Shown: positions 9,148 to 18,512, counted from the first letter of the stretch. The stretch: DNA of 32,552 nt from Deltaproteobacteria bacterium (GCA_016931115.1 JAFGFM010000220.1:1-32552), one strand, 5' to 3'. Made by a program: numbers and translations. The notes: generated by a model from the sequence alone, not told the origin.

Positions 9148-9675
9148 ATGTCAGAATTAAATTACAGCAATTCCCTGCCCGGTGTTTCTGATCCGGGAGA
9201 GCCAAAAATGCATTTCTGTTTTGAAATAACGCTCACCTTTCCAAGGGTACAGAATATCAATAATATGCCCTCAGGTGCAGGTCGTGGGGCCGTCTATCTG
9301 GATCAGGGCGTAATCAAAGGACCTTATCTGAATGGCAGGATAGTGCCCAGCAGCGGTGGTGATTATGCCATGTTCAGACCGGATGACACAGTAGAACTTA
9401 ATGGCCGTTATATGCTTGAGGCAGATGATGGAACGTTAATCTATATGCAGAACCGCGGATACCTGTGGGGAAGATATAAAGACTCCATGAAAAAGATAAA
9501 GGCATGGATGTTTGAAAACGGGTCAGAGGTATCTAACAATGAATATTACCTTAGGGCAAATCCGGTTTTCGAGGTGGAAAAGGGTAAATATGACTGGCTC
9601 ACACGTTATGTTTTTGTAGGTATTGGTACACGTCAGAAACTCGGGAACACTATCAGATATTATGCGCTTCTGTAA
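9148..9675 (+). CDS. DUF3237 (UPF0311) family protein
   Basis: This 175-aa cytosolic protein matches the DUF3237 pattern: a short N-terminal extension, the segment GAVYLDQGVIKGPYLNGRIV (about residues 47-66), PSSGGDYAMFRPDD, then YMLEADDGTLIYMQNRGYLW (about 88-107) and a C-terminal strand with RYVFVGIGTRQ. The family forms small beta-barrels of unproven function. AAGGAG lies eight bases before the ATG, supporting this start. The 3' end overlaps the apbE start by 14 bases, so the two genes are translationally coupled, but the family gives no clear link to flavin transfer. Confidence 0.88.
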   Translation: MSELNYSNSLPGVSDPGEPKMHFCFEITLTFPRVQNINNMPSGAGRGAVYLDQGVIKGPYLNGRIVPSSGGDYAMFRPDDTVELNGRYMLEADDGTLIYMQNRGYLWGRYKDSMKKIKAWMFENGSEVSNNEYYLRANPVFEVEKGKYDWLTRYVFVGIGTRQKLGNTIRYYALL

Positions 9676-10699
9676 TAAATATGCCCTGCTTTTTTTTGTA
9701 CTTCTTTTCTCCCCTCCCCTTTTCAACTGCGGAGGAGATAAAGAGATGCAGCAAGAGATCGAGACACGCACATGGGAGGCAATGGGGACACAAATAAGCA
9801 TCAGCCTTTGCGGGGATGATAAAGAGAAACAGGGTGTTCTTTTTGATGAGATTGCCTCCCGTGTAAACCATCTTGAAACCATACTCAGCTCACACATGCC
9901 TGATTCAGAGCTTAACCGCCTGAACAAACTACCTGTAAATCTGAAGATGAAAATATCGGATGAATTGTGGGATGCTATCAATGCGGGAAAGAGCTGGAAT
10001 GCCAGAACCCTTGGCGTATTTGACATTACCGCAGGCCCTCTTATAAAGATGTGGAAGGCTGCCGGTAAAAACAGGCTTTTACCATCGGATCAGGAAATAA
10101 AGAGAGCACTTGAAAAGATTGGTGCAGAAAAGATCACTCTTGAACATACAGATTCAACCGTGTCGAAAAATGCAGAAATATCCATTGATCTTGGCGGTCT
10201 GGGCAAAGGTTTTACAGCAGATAACATTATTGATCTTCTTAAAGGTCGTGGAGAGAAGGCAGCGCTTGTTGCCATGTCAGGTGATATAAGGGCAATGGGC
10301 AATCGACCGGATGGTAGACACTGGCGTGTTGGTATACAGGACCCGCGTTTTCCGGAAAATCCTGATGCGCTTGTGACTGTTGTTGAACTCACAGATATGG
10401 CTGTCTCCACATCCGGTAATTACAGACGTTATGTGGAGATTAATGGCAGGCATTATTCCCATATTGTTGACCCCAGAACAGGGCTTACAGCAGAAAATGT
10501 CCCAAGCGTCTCGGTTATAGCTCCGGACACCATTACAACTGATATTATGGGTACAGCGTTGAGTGTACTCGGTGTTAATGAAGGCCTGAAACTTGTTGAA
10601 TCCATGAAAGGGGTTGAGGCCCTTTTCATGGAGGTGAATGATGCCGGTGAATTAATACTTACCCGCAGCAGCGGTTATGCACATTATGAGGCTAAGTGA
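9662..10699 (+). CDS. apbE: FAD:protein FMN transferase, ApbE family lipoprotein
   Basis: ApbE enzymes transfer FMN from FAD onto a Thr of target proteins (for example Rnf/Nqr subunits) at the outer face of the inner membrane. From the ATG at 9662 the protein has 345 residues; the frame is open to 9623, but only this start gives a clean signal peptide. The hydrophobic leader ends in LFNC, a non-canonical lipobox. Family motifs follow: WEAMGT at the mature start, HMPDSELNRLN, DITAGPLIKMW, DLGGLGKGFTAD, GDIRAMG, STSGNYRRY, HIVDPRTG and the metal/FAD-binding end DTITTDIMGTALSVLG. It is full length. No flavinylation substrate gene is nearby. No convincing terminator lies in the 32-bp convergent gap to ktrA. 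Confidence 0.93.
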   Translation: MRFCNKYALLFFVLLFSPPLFNCGGDKEMQQEIETRTWEAMGTQISISLCGDDKEKQGVLFDEIASRVNHLETILSSHMPDSELNRLNKLPVNLKMKISDELWDAINAGKSWNARTLGVFDITAGPLIKMWKAAGKNRLLPSDQEIKRALEKIGAEKITLEHTDSTVSKNAEISIDLGGLGKGFTADNIIDLLKGRGEKAALVAMSGDIRAMGNRPDGRHWRVGIQDPRFPENPDALVTVVELTDMAVSTSGNYRRYVEINGRHYSHIVDPRTGLTAENVPSVSVIAPDTITTDIMGTALSVLGVNEGLKLVESMKGVEALFMEVNDAGELILTRSSGYAHYEAK

Positions 10700-10731
10700 C
10701 ACGAAGAACTAATTAGTGTCCATTCAGAAAG

Positions 10732-11388
10732 CTACTTTAGTTCCCTGATCTTTTTTATATCATCGGTCTTGCCAAGCATTATCAGTATATCACTGTCTTT
10801 AATAAGAAAACCTGCCGGTGGGACAAGGATAAAATTATCAGGAACCAGCTCTTTTATCGCAATAATATTCACATTATATCTTGCCCTCAGATTCAGTTCT
10901 GCAAGAGTTTTACCTATGAATTCCCTGGGTGGCCCCACCTGAACAAGATCATAATCATCAGCCAGCGGTACAAAATCCAGAAAATTTGGCCTTGAAAGGC
11001 TGCGTGAGACCCTGATTGCCATGTCACGTTCAGGGTGTATGATCTCCTTTGCACCAACGCGTCTTAATATCTTGCCATGATCTTCATCAATTGCCTTTGC
11101 AAGAATATTTTTTACACCCATTTCATGCAAATAAAGGCATATGAGGAGACTTGTGCTTATTTTAGTGCCGGTAGATACAATAACCCCGTCCATGCTCTCA
11201 AGGCCCAGGGCACTTAGGGCCTCTTTATCTAAGGCATCCAGCACAATAGCCTCCGTTGAATATGGATCAATAGCATGAACCCTTGCCTTGTCACCGTCTA
11301 TTGCAATAACCTCATTCCCATCTTCATACAGCGCCTTTGCAGCATGAAACCCAAAATTACCAAGGCCTATAACAGCAAATCTTTTCAT
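10732..11388 (-). CDS. ktrA: KtrA/TrkA-type RCK regulator of K+ uptake
   Basis: This 218-aa cytosolic protein has an N-terminal RCK Rossmann domain (GLGNFG near residue 8, acidic DGD after beta-2) and a C-terminal RCK_C domain (about 135-215). That is the single-unit KtrA architecture, not the doubled E. coli TrkA. KtrA rings bind ATP/ADP or NAD(H) and gate the partner channel. GAGAGG lies six bases before the ATG. The gene starts 13 bp after the KtrB-like channel, its expected partner, and ends the eight-gene run. Confidence 0.92.
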   Translation of the reverse strand: MKRFAVIGLGNFGFHAAKALYEDGNEVIAIDGDKARVHAIDPYSTEAIVLDALDKEALSALGLESMDGVIVSTGTKISTSLLICLYLHEMGVKNILAKAIDEDHGKILRRVGAKEIIHPERDMAIRVSRSLSRPNFLDFVPLADDYDLVQVGPPREFIGKTLAELNLRARYNVNIIAIKELVPDNFILVPPAGFLIKDSDILIMLGKTDDIKKIRELK

Positions 11389-11401
11389 AATATACCTCTC
11401 T

Positions 11402-12772
11402 TTAACCGATCATTATGTTTTCTTCGGAATATTCAATCCCGTTTGAATACTCTTTCCCGATAAAAATATAGGAAAAGGTAAGAACCCCTACGCGACCTAC
11501 AACCATCATAAAAATAATCCATGTTTTGCCCCATGTTCCAAGAGCAGATGTAGCACCCATGGACAGCCCTACTGTGCCAAAAGCTGAAACCGTTTCAAAA
11601 AGATATGAAAGAAAGGAGCCCCTGTATCCTGACAACTGTCCAGGCGCAGGAGCCTCTCCAATAAGTAGAAAAAATAAAACAATCCCGATGACACTTATTG
11701 ATATAAATATGAGAAATATACTTCGGTTAACCGCATCAAAGGGAATACTCTTTCTGAACATGTTTACATGAGAGTTTCCTCTTATCCTATGAAAGGTAAA
11801 AGCCCCGAGCAGTGCAAGGGTAGTTGTCTTTACACCTCCCCCGCAGGAGCCCGGGGATGCGCCTACAAACATCAGAAAAATCACCAGTATCAGGGTGCAT
11901 TCCCTTAATGCGGATATATCAACCGAATTAAAACCGGCAGTGCGGCATGTGACAGACTGGAATATTGAAATCATTACCCGGTGTGAAAAGGAGTGTGTAT
12001 CCTTAAGCAATTCATGTTCAAGAAAAAAGAACAGGATGGCGCCAGCAGAAATAAGTAAGACAGTGGTGACAATAACGGTCTTTGTCTGAACAGAAAGTTT
12101 CTTACGCTGATTTTTTTTTCTTCTGAACCATAATTGAAGGTCATAGAGTACAGGGAAACCAATACCGCCTGAAATTATCAGCATGCACATTACCACATTA
12201 AGCATTAAACTGTTGCTGTATTGTGTCATGCTGTTTGGAAACAGTGCAAACCCCGCATTGCAAAAGGCCGATACTGAATGAAAGATTGAAGTATAGAGGG
12301 CATTTATGAAAGGGAGTTCCTGGCTCCAGTGAAGAGTCAGCAGGAGCGCTCCAGACACCTCTGCAATAACTGTAAAAAACAGGGTACTTTTAATAAGGCT
12401 AAATATGTCTTTTCGCGGTGTGTGTGCAAAGATATCCTGCATGGCCATACGCTGCCTGAAGGAAACACTTTTTCCGAGCCATCGAAAGAGCAATACCGAG
12501 ACGGTCATTACCCCGAGGCCGCCAATCTGGATCAATGAAAGGATCACACACTGACCGAAAATGGTGAAAAAACTGCCTGTATCCACAACCACAAGACCTG
12601 TAACACATACAGCGGATGTTGATGTAAAAAAGGCATCAACCCATGATATAGAGCCTGTTTTTACTGAAAAGGGCAGCTTTAAAAGCAGGCCACCAATAGC
12701 AATAGCCAAAAGAAAGCTGAGCAATACAAGAGCTGCAGGGTGCAGCTTAAGGATTTTATTACTGAAATTCAT
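11402..12772 (-). CDS. ktrB: KtrB/TrkH-family K+ channel-like transporter
   Basis: A 456-aa polytopic membrane protein with four M1-P-M2 repeats. The pore loops are readable as STSAVCVTGL, SAFCNAGF, TCRTAGFNS and SAFGTVGLSMG; the glycines of the K+ filter are all present. Its length (about 450) and the following ktrA indicate the KtrB branch, which is Na+-stimulated in several bacteria. The start overlaps the stop of the upstream Cys protein (ATGA), so translation is coupled. It is the second K+ channel gene in the run, distinct from the TrkH at 13350-14828. Confidence 0.92.
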   Translation of the reverse strand: MNFSNKILKLHPAALVLLSFLLAIAIGGLLLKLPFSVKTGSISWVDAFFTSTSAVCVTGLVVVDTGSFFTIFGQCVILSLIQIGGLGVMTVSVLLFRWLGKSVSFRQRMAMQDIFAHTPRKDIFSLIKSTLFFTVIAEVSGALLLTLHWSQELPFINALYTSIFHSVSAFCNAGFALFPNSMTQYSNSLMLNVVMCMLIISGGIGFPVLYDLQLWFRRKKNQRKKLSVQTKTVIVTTVLLISAGAILFFFLEHELLKDTHSFSHRVMISIFQSVTCRTAGFNSVDISALRECTLILVIFLMFVGASPGSCGGGVKTTTLALLGAFTFHRIRGNSHVNMFRKSIPFDAVNRSIFLIFISISVIGIVLFFLLIGEAPAPGQLSGYRGSFLSYLFETVSAFGTVGLSMGATSALGTWGKTWIIFMMVVGRVGVLTFSYIFIGKEYSNGIEYSEENIMIG

Positions 12773-13365
12773 GATCTGTTTTCCAGGCTTAGGTAGTTTT
12801 CGCAGAACATGTGGCTTTCTGTTTCACAGAGCTGCCTGAGTCGTCTTCCTCCAAGCACCATCCTGTTATACCATGCTTTGCATACTGTCAACTCGTTTTG
12901 TGAGTATATATCTAAATAATTAATGAATGGGCACATCTGTAATATTTGTCGTTCTGGTGAATCGTTTATTTTCATATTGTTAATAAGTTCCAATATTAAA
13001 TTCAGATCTAATTCTGCACTTCCAATATACCGGGTATAATCTACTTTTGCGTGTGCCAGGTCCTCTAATAAGCCGCGGTGTTTGGTATGAAGGATTGCCA
13101 GAATAGTAATATTTTTCGTAATACTGTTTTTCTTTAGAATTGTGCATAGTTCAATAAGGTAATTAATTTCCGAAGCGGCTAAGTTAATAAATGAAATAAC
13201 AATTATCTGTGGTTTCTGTTCAATAGCCCAATGTATACAAAGAGAAGGGCTATTTACCCATTTTACTTCCGATGTAATATTGAGTAATATATTTTTATCT
13301 ATATCACATACCAGTAAACTAACAAATTTTCTTACCCTGTTTTCACTTTCTAATACAGGTTCCAT
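12769..13365 (-). CDS. Receiver-like protein with C-terminal four-Cys motif
   Basis: No firm family assignment. Residues about 14-130 alternate strands and helices like a response-regulator receiver (VSLLVCDID near the start, IIVISF at strand 3, ITILAILH at strand 4), but strand 3 has no phospho-acceptor Asp and the Lys motif is not evident, so it appears degenerate. The C-terminus holds C145-PF, C162-KAW, C180-ETE and C188-ENY (C-x16-C-x17-C-x7-C), a plausible metal or Fe-S site. From memory, similar C-terminal Cys patterns occur in other Desulfobacterota regulators; this is unverified. AAGGA seven bases before the ATG supports the start. It overlaps trkH by 16 bases and ktrB by four, so it is embedded in the potassium operon and may modulate uptake. 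Confidence 0.82.
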   Translation of the reverse strand: MEPVLESENRVRKFVSLLVCDIDKNILLNITSEVKWVNSPSLCIHWAIEQKPQIIVISFINLAASEINYLIELCTILKKNSITKNITILAILHTKHRGLLEDLAHAKVDYTRYIGSAELDLNLILELINNMKINDSPERQILQMCPFINYLDIYSQNELTVCKAWYNRMVLGGRRLRQLCETESHMFCENYLSLENRS

Positions 13366-14828
13366 ACACTATCCTTTTTTCCTAACATTTTTCTGCTGTC
13401 ATCCGCAATCTTTATTATACTGGTAAAGACAATGATCAGTTCCATACGTCCAAGGAACATTGCAATAGTCTCAGACCACAATGCAATATCGGCCATTTGA
13501 GGACTGGTTACACCTATGGAAATACCGACAGTCCCAATTGCTGAGGCAAACTCAAATAGTGAGTCGGATAGGCTATAACCGCAGCTACATAAAACCATTA
13601 CGCCAAGCACATAGGTCGCCATGTACAGAGAAATAAAGGTCATTACCTGCCTTACCTTTGCGTCATCCACAAAAACCTGTCTGTTTCCTTCCCAGACAGG
13701 ACGTGCAAAAACAGCAGTAGTTGGCAATAAATAGCTTTTTATTTCCCAGTAGAGCATTTTCAATAAAAAGTATATCCTGAATTGTTTGATGCCACCGGCT
13801 GTGGAACAAGTTCCCCCTCCAATCATCATTAATATAACTAAAAGAAATATACCTAATGCATTCCAGTTATTATATGTAACTGTTGAAAAACCTGTTGTTG
13901 TGATAGCCGATACAGCCTCAAACACAGCAACACGTATTGGCTTTTCTATGCCGGGAAACAGTGCGCTGCTGGTCAATATATACAATAATGCAACTGACAA
14001 TGGGATTAAAACACCCATCAGGCGTACCTCACCATTCCTGGAAACGACACGGAATTCTCCACGCCACAAATACCATGCTGTGACAAAGCTCAGGTTCCCG
14101 AGGATCATCAATATTACAGACACGGCCTCTATGGTGGCAGAATCCCAGTACCCTATGCTGTCATACCTTGTCGAAAACCCGCCTGTAGAAACAGCAGTAA
14201 AAGAATGGTTGAAGGCATCAAAAAGGGACATGCCTGAAATATGATAAGCAATAATTCCGGTTATTGCATATAAGAGATATATTATAAGCACAATGCGGGC
14301 TGACCGCCGGACATTGGGCACAAGTTGATCGCTTCTTCCCTCTGCGCTTGATATGCCGACACCAGTTGGCCCAATGATGGCAGACATCATTATAATAGCC
14401 AACCCTGCGCCACCAGCAAGCTGGATTATGCTTCGCCATATCAGGATCATTTTGCAGGCGCTGCTTACATCAACTACAGAGAGCCCTGTAGTTGTCCAAC
14501 CGCTTACAGATTCAAAGAGAGCCCTTGAATATGGGATACCCAGCACAGAGGTAAATGGCCAGGCAGAAAATAAAATGACAATAATCCAACTGAATATTAC
14601 AACTACCCCACCCTCCTGAACCGTGAGTGTTATACTGTACGGCGGGTGGAACCATTTCCACATGGTAATACCGATAAGAGAGAGATAAATAGATGGTATG
14701 ATAAAATCCCATGCATGATTAGCCTCTTCAGGAAATGAAAAAAGGATCAGAATGGGTGTAACCATTACAAAACTTGACAGAAACAGGATCATACCAATAG
14801 AGGAAATGATCCCTGAATAACGAGTCAT
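13350..14828 (-). CDS. trkH: Trk system K+ uptake protein TrkH
   Basis: A polytopic membrane protein of about 492 aa with four pore repeats: SGWTTTGLSV, TAVSTGGFST, SAITTTGFST and SAIGTVGISI, plus the TrkH landmark GGGTCSTAGGIK. It carries K+ inward with the RCK proteins encoded just upstream. I chose the ATG at 14828 because AAGGA sits seven bases before it; an in-frame TTG at 14849 with GAGGTG upstream would add seven residues and cannot be excluded. It lies 33 bp (or 12 bp) after the RCK gene and overlaps the next gene by 16 bp. Confidence 0.93.
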   Translation of the reverse strand: MTRYSGIISSIGMILFLSSFVMVTPILILFSFPEEANHAWDFIIPSIYLSLIGITMWKWFHPPYSITLTVQEGGVVVIFSWIIVILFSAWPFTSVLGIPYSRALFESVSGWTTTGLSVVDVSSACKMILIWRSIIQLAGGAGLAIIMMSAIIGPTGVGISSAEGRSDQLVPNVRRSARIVLIIYLLYAITGIIAYHISGMSLFDAFNHSFTAVSTGGFSTRYDSIGYWDSATIEAVSVILMILGNLSFVTAWYLWRGEFRVVSRNGEVRLMGVLIPLSVALLYILTSSALFPGIEKPIRVAVFEAVSAITTTGFSTVTYNNWNALGIFLLVILMMIGGGTCSTAGGIKQFRIYFLLKMLYWEIKSYLLPTTAVFARPVWEGNRQVFVDDAKVRQVMTFISLYMATYVLGVMVLCSCGYSLSDSLFEFASAIGTVGISIGVTSPQMADIALWSETIAMFLGRMELIIVFTSIIKIADDSRKMLGKKDSVWNLY

Positions 14829-14861
14829 AAGAAATTCCTTTTCACGCAAGATTACACCTCA

Positions 14862-15524
14862 CTAACTCCTTTCACCGGTTAATATTTTTATAACAGTACC
14901 GTGGTTTTCAGGAAGTGTGATGATAATTATCCTGTCATCAGGTTTCAAATCATTTGACCCATTAGGTACAATAGGCATATCATTTCTTATTATTACAGCC
15001 ACAAGGGAGTTTTCAGGCAACCTGATATCTTTCAGCGCCCTTCCTGCAACAGGAGAATCATCATTAATGATAACTTCAGTTACATTTACACGACCTTCAC
15101 CAACAGGTAACAGGTTTGTGATCTGTTCAAGTGATGCCCTCTGTTCGATAAGGCTTCCGACTATCTGTGTAATTGAAAAACCTGTTATACCCAGCTTTTC
15201 AAATACCTCCGCATTATCAGGATCATTGGCAAGGGCTATGGTTCTTGAAACACCGAACTTAATAGAGGCCAGTTGGCAAATAACCAGATTATCCTGATCA
15301 TCGGGAGTAATGGCAAGCACAGCATCAGCCCCCATTGCACCGGCATCCTTTAATATTTCAGAATCGCTTCCATCTCCGCATATTATGCGGGCCTTTAACT
15401 GCCTGGCCAATTGAATGCATTCTTCTTTGTCCCTATTGATAATGACTACATTATGACCCTGGGAGATAAACTTCCGGCTCAAAAAATAAATGGTCTTTCC
15501 ATTACCTATGATAAGCACCTTCAT
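14862..15524 (-). CDS. trkA: TrkA-type K+ regulator, RCK_N plus RCK_C
   Basis: The 220-aa protein opens with KVLIIGNGKT (Rossmann loop, GxGxT rather than the usual GxGxxG) and NRD as the adenine-ribose contact. An RCK_N domain spans about 1-120 and an RCK_C domain about 135-217. It follows a shorter RCK_N protein with a four-base overlap; together the two resemble a split and reduced E. coli TrkA, which has two RCK_N/RCK_C units in one chain. It probably forms the cytoplasmic ring on TrkH (13350-14828). Confidence 0.9.
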   Translation of the reverse strand: MKVLIIGNGKTIYFLSRKFISQGHNVVIINRDKEECIQLARQLKARIICGDGSDSEILKDAGAMGADAVLAITPDDQDNLVICQLASIKFGVSRTIALANDPDNAEVFEKLGITGFSITQIVGSLIEQRASLEQITNLLPVGEGRVNVTEVIINDDSPVAGRALKDIRLPENSLVAVIIRNDMPIVPNGSNDLKPDDRIIIITLPENHGTVIKILTGERS

Positions 15525-15961
15525 GATTTTTCTCCATCCATATTCAGGTATCCATTTTCGACAGCTTTAAGGAACATCTCTGCCGCCATTGAGGTCGGGC
15601 ATATGGTATCAATATGCAGATGAGCGTAAACCTCTTCTCTCTTTGGATCATAAACCCTTGCCAGCACCTTCGGGACATTGAAAACCTTCTGAGCAACCTG
15701 AGCAACCATTAAATTGACATTGTCTTCATGTGTGGTTGCAAAAAAGATATCAGCCTTATCTGCCTTTGCCTCCCTGAGCATAGCAATTTGCGTTGCATCC
15801 CCATGTATCTTAAACCCGCTGAAGTCTGAGGAGAGGTTATTGAAGGTAGATTCGTTTATATCAATCACCACGATTGAATTTCCGATTCGGCTCAGGTGGT
15901 TTGCCAGATAAGAGCCTAACCTGCCGCAACCCACTATTACGATATATAAATTATTTCTCAT
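15521..15961 (-). CDS. Short TrkA-like protein, RCK_N domain only
   Basis: From the ATG at 15961 (GGAG about ten bases upstream, inside the previous gene) the protein has 146 aa: an RCK_N Rossmann domain with VGCGRLG near residue 10 and VIDIN after beta-2. There is no RCK_C domain; the chain ends after the dimerisation helix. A longer in-frame start at 16006 exists but adds residues unlike the family. It overlaps the upstream regulator by 11 bases and the next trkA by four. It probably pairs with the following TrkA protein; the NAD/ATP-binding loop is intact. Confidence 0.88.
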   Translation of the reverse strand: MRNNLYIVIVGCGRLGSYLANHLSRIGNSIVVIDINESTFNNLSSDFSGFKIHGDATQIAMLREAKADKADIFFATTHEDNVNLMVAQVAQKVFNVPKVLARVYDPKREEVYAHLHIDTICPTSMAAEMFLKAVENGYLNMDGEKS

Positions 15962-16664
15962 TAGGATCATCTCCGGGCTTTTCCAGGGGCTGCCTCGCAG
16001 CACCAAAATCTATCTTCCCCAGTTTGTACCATGATGTGATACGCTCCAGGTTTACCATAGCCGGTTTGAAGGTCGGTTCTATATCCAGTGCCGCCCTGTA
16101 GAATTTAATTGCTTCATCACTCTCTTCGGTGATTTCATGCAGGGCGCCCAGCAGGTTATATGCCTCAGGCATGGCAGGATCGAAAGATATGGCCTTTTTT
16201 ACAGTATCACGGGCAGTCTTGAAATTTCGGTCAGAAATATACCTTTTAGCCAACTCTATTAATGCATAATAATCATTAGCATTTTCCTCGTTAAGCTCCT
16301 CTCTTGCCAGTACCTGTTTAGCCAGGTTCCTGATTTCAACTGGTGTAAAAGGTTTCTGGATGAAATCCACAGCACCCAGTTTCATTGCCTCAACAGCAGA
16401 TTCTATTGTTCCATGAGCAGTAATTATAATCACACGGATTTTCGGCCAGCGTTTATTAATTTGCCTGAGTACATCCATGCCGTCCATGCCAGGCATTTTC
16501 AGATCAAGGAACACAATACCAAACCCGCCTTCATGCAGCTTTATGAGCGCCTCCTCACCATTAACTGCTGTATAAACAGGGATCTCAAGCGCCTCAAGTG
16601 ATTGTGAAACAGTCAGGCGTATATTCTTTTCATCATCAACTACCAGGATAGAATTTTTTTCCAT
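15951..16664 (-). CDS. Response regulator with receiver and TPR domains
   Basis: A 237-aa cytosolic protein. The receiver domain (1-125) has DDE at 10-12, phospho-acceptor Asp54 in FLDLKMPGMDG, Thr82 and Lys104 in IQKPF, so it looks active. Instead of a DNA-binding output it has TPR-like helices (about 130-215; YNLLGALHEITEESDEAIKF is typical), suggesting output through protein contacts. It starts directly after the stop of the upstream kinase (GGAGAG just before), so that kinase is the likely phosphate donor. The downstream K+ genes make control of transport a possible role; the target is unknown. Confidence 0.92.
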   Translation of the reverse strand: MEKNSILVVDDEKNIRLTVSQSLEALEIPVYTAVNGEEALIKLHEGGFGIVFLDLKMPGMDGMDVLRQINKRWPKIRVIIITAHGTIESAVEAMKLGAVDFIQKPFTPVEIRNLAKQVLAREELNEENANDYYALIELAKRYISDRNFKTARDTVKKAISFDPAMPEAYNLLGALHEITEESDEAIKFYRAALDIEPTFKPAMVNLERITSWYKLGKIDFGAARQPLEKPGDDPNEK

Positions 16665-18512
16665 TTATCTCTCCTCTTCCGCTACAGGTAATGTGAATAT
16701 AAAGGTACTTCCATGCCCTGTTCCTGATTCCACCCAGATGCGCCCCCCATGCGCCCTAACAATCTCCTTGCATATGGCAAGCCCAAGCCCTGTACCCTCT
16801 GATTCATGCCCCTTTACCTGTACAAATTTGTTAAATATTTTTTTCTGATATTCTGCCGGAATACCTGGCCCATCATCATTAACTGAAATATGTACTGTTG
16901 ATCCTACCCTGTTGGCTGTTATGTTTATATGCCCGCCATTACTGACGTATCTGAGAGAGTTTGAAACCAGATTTGTCATAACCCATGTTACCTTATTGGC
17001 ATCCGCATGGATATCAGGTACATCTTCATTAAGCCTGGTCATCAGGTTAACTCCCTTAATATTCAACTGGCTTTTAAAGACCTCTTCAACATACTTAAAC
17101 AGTGTGGAAACTGACACCCTTTCAAAATCGAGCTTTATCCTTCCTGTCTCCATTTTTGATAGATCAAGCAATTCACTTACAAGGCTCTTCAGCCGGTTGA
17201 CATCATCATTTGCAGCAAAAAGAAGGGTGGCATCACGGCGATCCAGTTTCTGCACAGTATGCTCCATAAGAAGGGCAATACTCATACCAAGACTGGTAAG
17301 CGGTGTACGAAGTTCATGAGAAGCGGCCATGACAAACTCTGTTTTAAGCTGCTCAACCTCCTTCATGCGCGTGACATCTCTCAGTAATACTACTACCCCT
17401 ATCAGTTTGCGGTCTCTGCCACGAATCGGTGTAGCAGAGAAGAAAAAATAGGAAGGTTTTTTCTCATCAGACATCTGGATTATACGCTGCTCTTCAGGTA
17501 TATCAGGCTGGCTCCCAGTCTCTATGGTTTTTTTTATGAATTCACAGAGGTTGTTCTTAAACAGGATATCTGAACACATAATTGAGGAAATCTCTTTATA
17601 CCCCATTTTTAGCATCATCCTGGCTGCCGGATTTATGCCGGTGAGTTTCAGATCAGTATCAAAAATCATTAACCCGTCTTCAATACTGGAAAGGATGGCA
17701 TCACCCTTGTTTTTTTCAGATATTATCTGATCAATATTGATTTCATGATATTTAAAGAGCTGGGAGGTCATCTGGTTAAACTCATTAGCCAAAATGCCAA
17801 GTTCATCACCTCTAGTAAAAGGTATCTGAACAGAATAATCACCCTTGGATATCTTGCGTGACGCATCTACAAAAGAGCTGAGAGGACGGGTAATCCTTTC
17901 TGCAAGTATCAGACTTAAAACAAGTGCGAGACTGAGGGCTGACACGGCTGTGATAATTGTTGAAAAGATTGCATGTCTTGCCATATTATTAGCCTTGGAA
18001 CTGGCATTATACATTGTCCCTTCATTTAGCTGTCTCAACTTTAGACATGATTCACGTACCTTTGTAAATATAGGGTGTATCTCTTTAATGTAGATTGAAT
18101 AAGGGGTGTTAATTTTATTAATCCCATTGTCTGTTAAAAGGGTTAGTGAAGAAAATTGTCTCCGGTATTCTGCATATTGTCCATCGATGGATCGAACCAG
18201 TTCAGATTCTCCCTCTACTGTAATGTTATCTTTTGCACGTCCAAGCCATTCAATAAACATGGCCTCGTTTACTCTGTATTGATAAAGGCCTTTTTCTCTA
18301 TCTCCAAGAAACATGGCTAATGCCCCGCTATTCTGCTCTTCCAGCGCATTGGTCATATTCACGGAAGCCAGGATACTCCGATAGTTTTCCCTTAATATTT
18401 CATCTGTTGCTTTTCCAAGGGAGACAAGGTTTGCTATTGCCCAGGCTATAACAAGCCCCATGAGGATGAAAACCACACCATAACCAGTAAGTATCTTTTT
18501 TTTAAGCCTCAT
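16665..18512 (-). CDS. Membrane sensor histidine kinase, KinB-like
   Basis: From the ATG at 18512 (AGGGGAT upstream with good spacing; the frame is open to 18569) the protein has 615 aa. TM1 lies at 10-32, a helical periplasmic sensor at 33-181, TM2 at 182-204, HAMP to about 255, PAS about 270-390, HisKA with ASHELRTPLTSL (His399), and HATPase_c with N-box NLVSNSLRY, DDGPGIP and EGTGLGLAI. All catalytic motifs are present. The layout resembles KinB-type kinases that pair with NtrC-family AlgB regulators, and an NtrC-like gene lies just upstream. The immediate partner by position is the receiver-TPR protein. A sigma54-type promoter and two perfect hairpins precede it. Confidence 0.93.
   Translation of the reverse strand: MRLKKKILTGYGVVFILMGLVIAWAIANLVSLGKATDEILRENYRSILASVNMTNALEEQNSGALAMFLGDREKGLYQYRVNEAMFIEWLGRAKDNITVEGESELVRSIDGQYAEYRRQFSSLTLLTDNGINKINTPYSIYIKEIHPIFTKVRESCLKLRQLNEGTMYNASSKANNMARHAIFSTIITAVSALSLALVLSLILAERITRPLSSFVDASRKISKGDYSVQIPFTRGDELGILANEFNQMTSQLFKYHEINIDQIISEKNKGDAILSSIEDGLMIFDTDLKLTGINPAARMMLKMGYKEISSIMCSDILFKNNLCEFIKKTIETGSQPDIPEEQRIIQMSDEKKPSYFFFSATPIRGRDRKLIGVVVLLRDVTRMKEVEQLKTEFVMAASHELRTPLTSLGMSIALLMEHTVQKLDRRDATLLFAANDDVNRLKSLVSELLDLSKMETGRIKLDFERVSVSTLFKYVEEVFKSQLNIKGVNLMTRLNEDVPDIHADANKVTWVMTNLVSNSLRYVSNGGHINITANRVGSTVHISVNDDGPGIPAEYQKKIFNKFVQVKGHESEGTGLGLAICKEIVRAHGGRIWVESGTGHGSTFIFTLPVAEEER

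Noticed and set aside
9523-10026. 167-codon minus-strand ORF
   Set aside because: It is antisense to the DUF3237 and apbE genes, both of which have clear family motifs.
10697-10731. GACAC...GTGTC as a terminator between apbE and ktrA
   Set aside because: Only five base pairs with a 13-base loop and no T-run on either strand.
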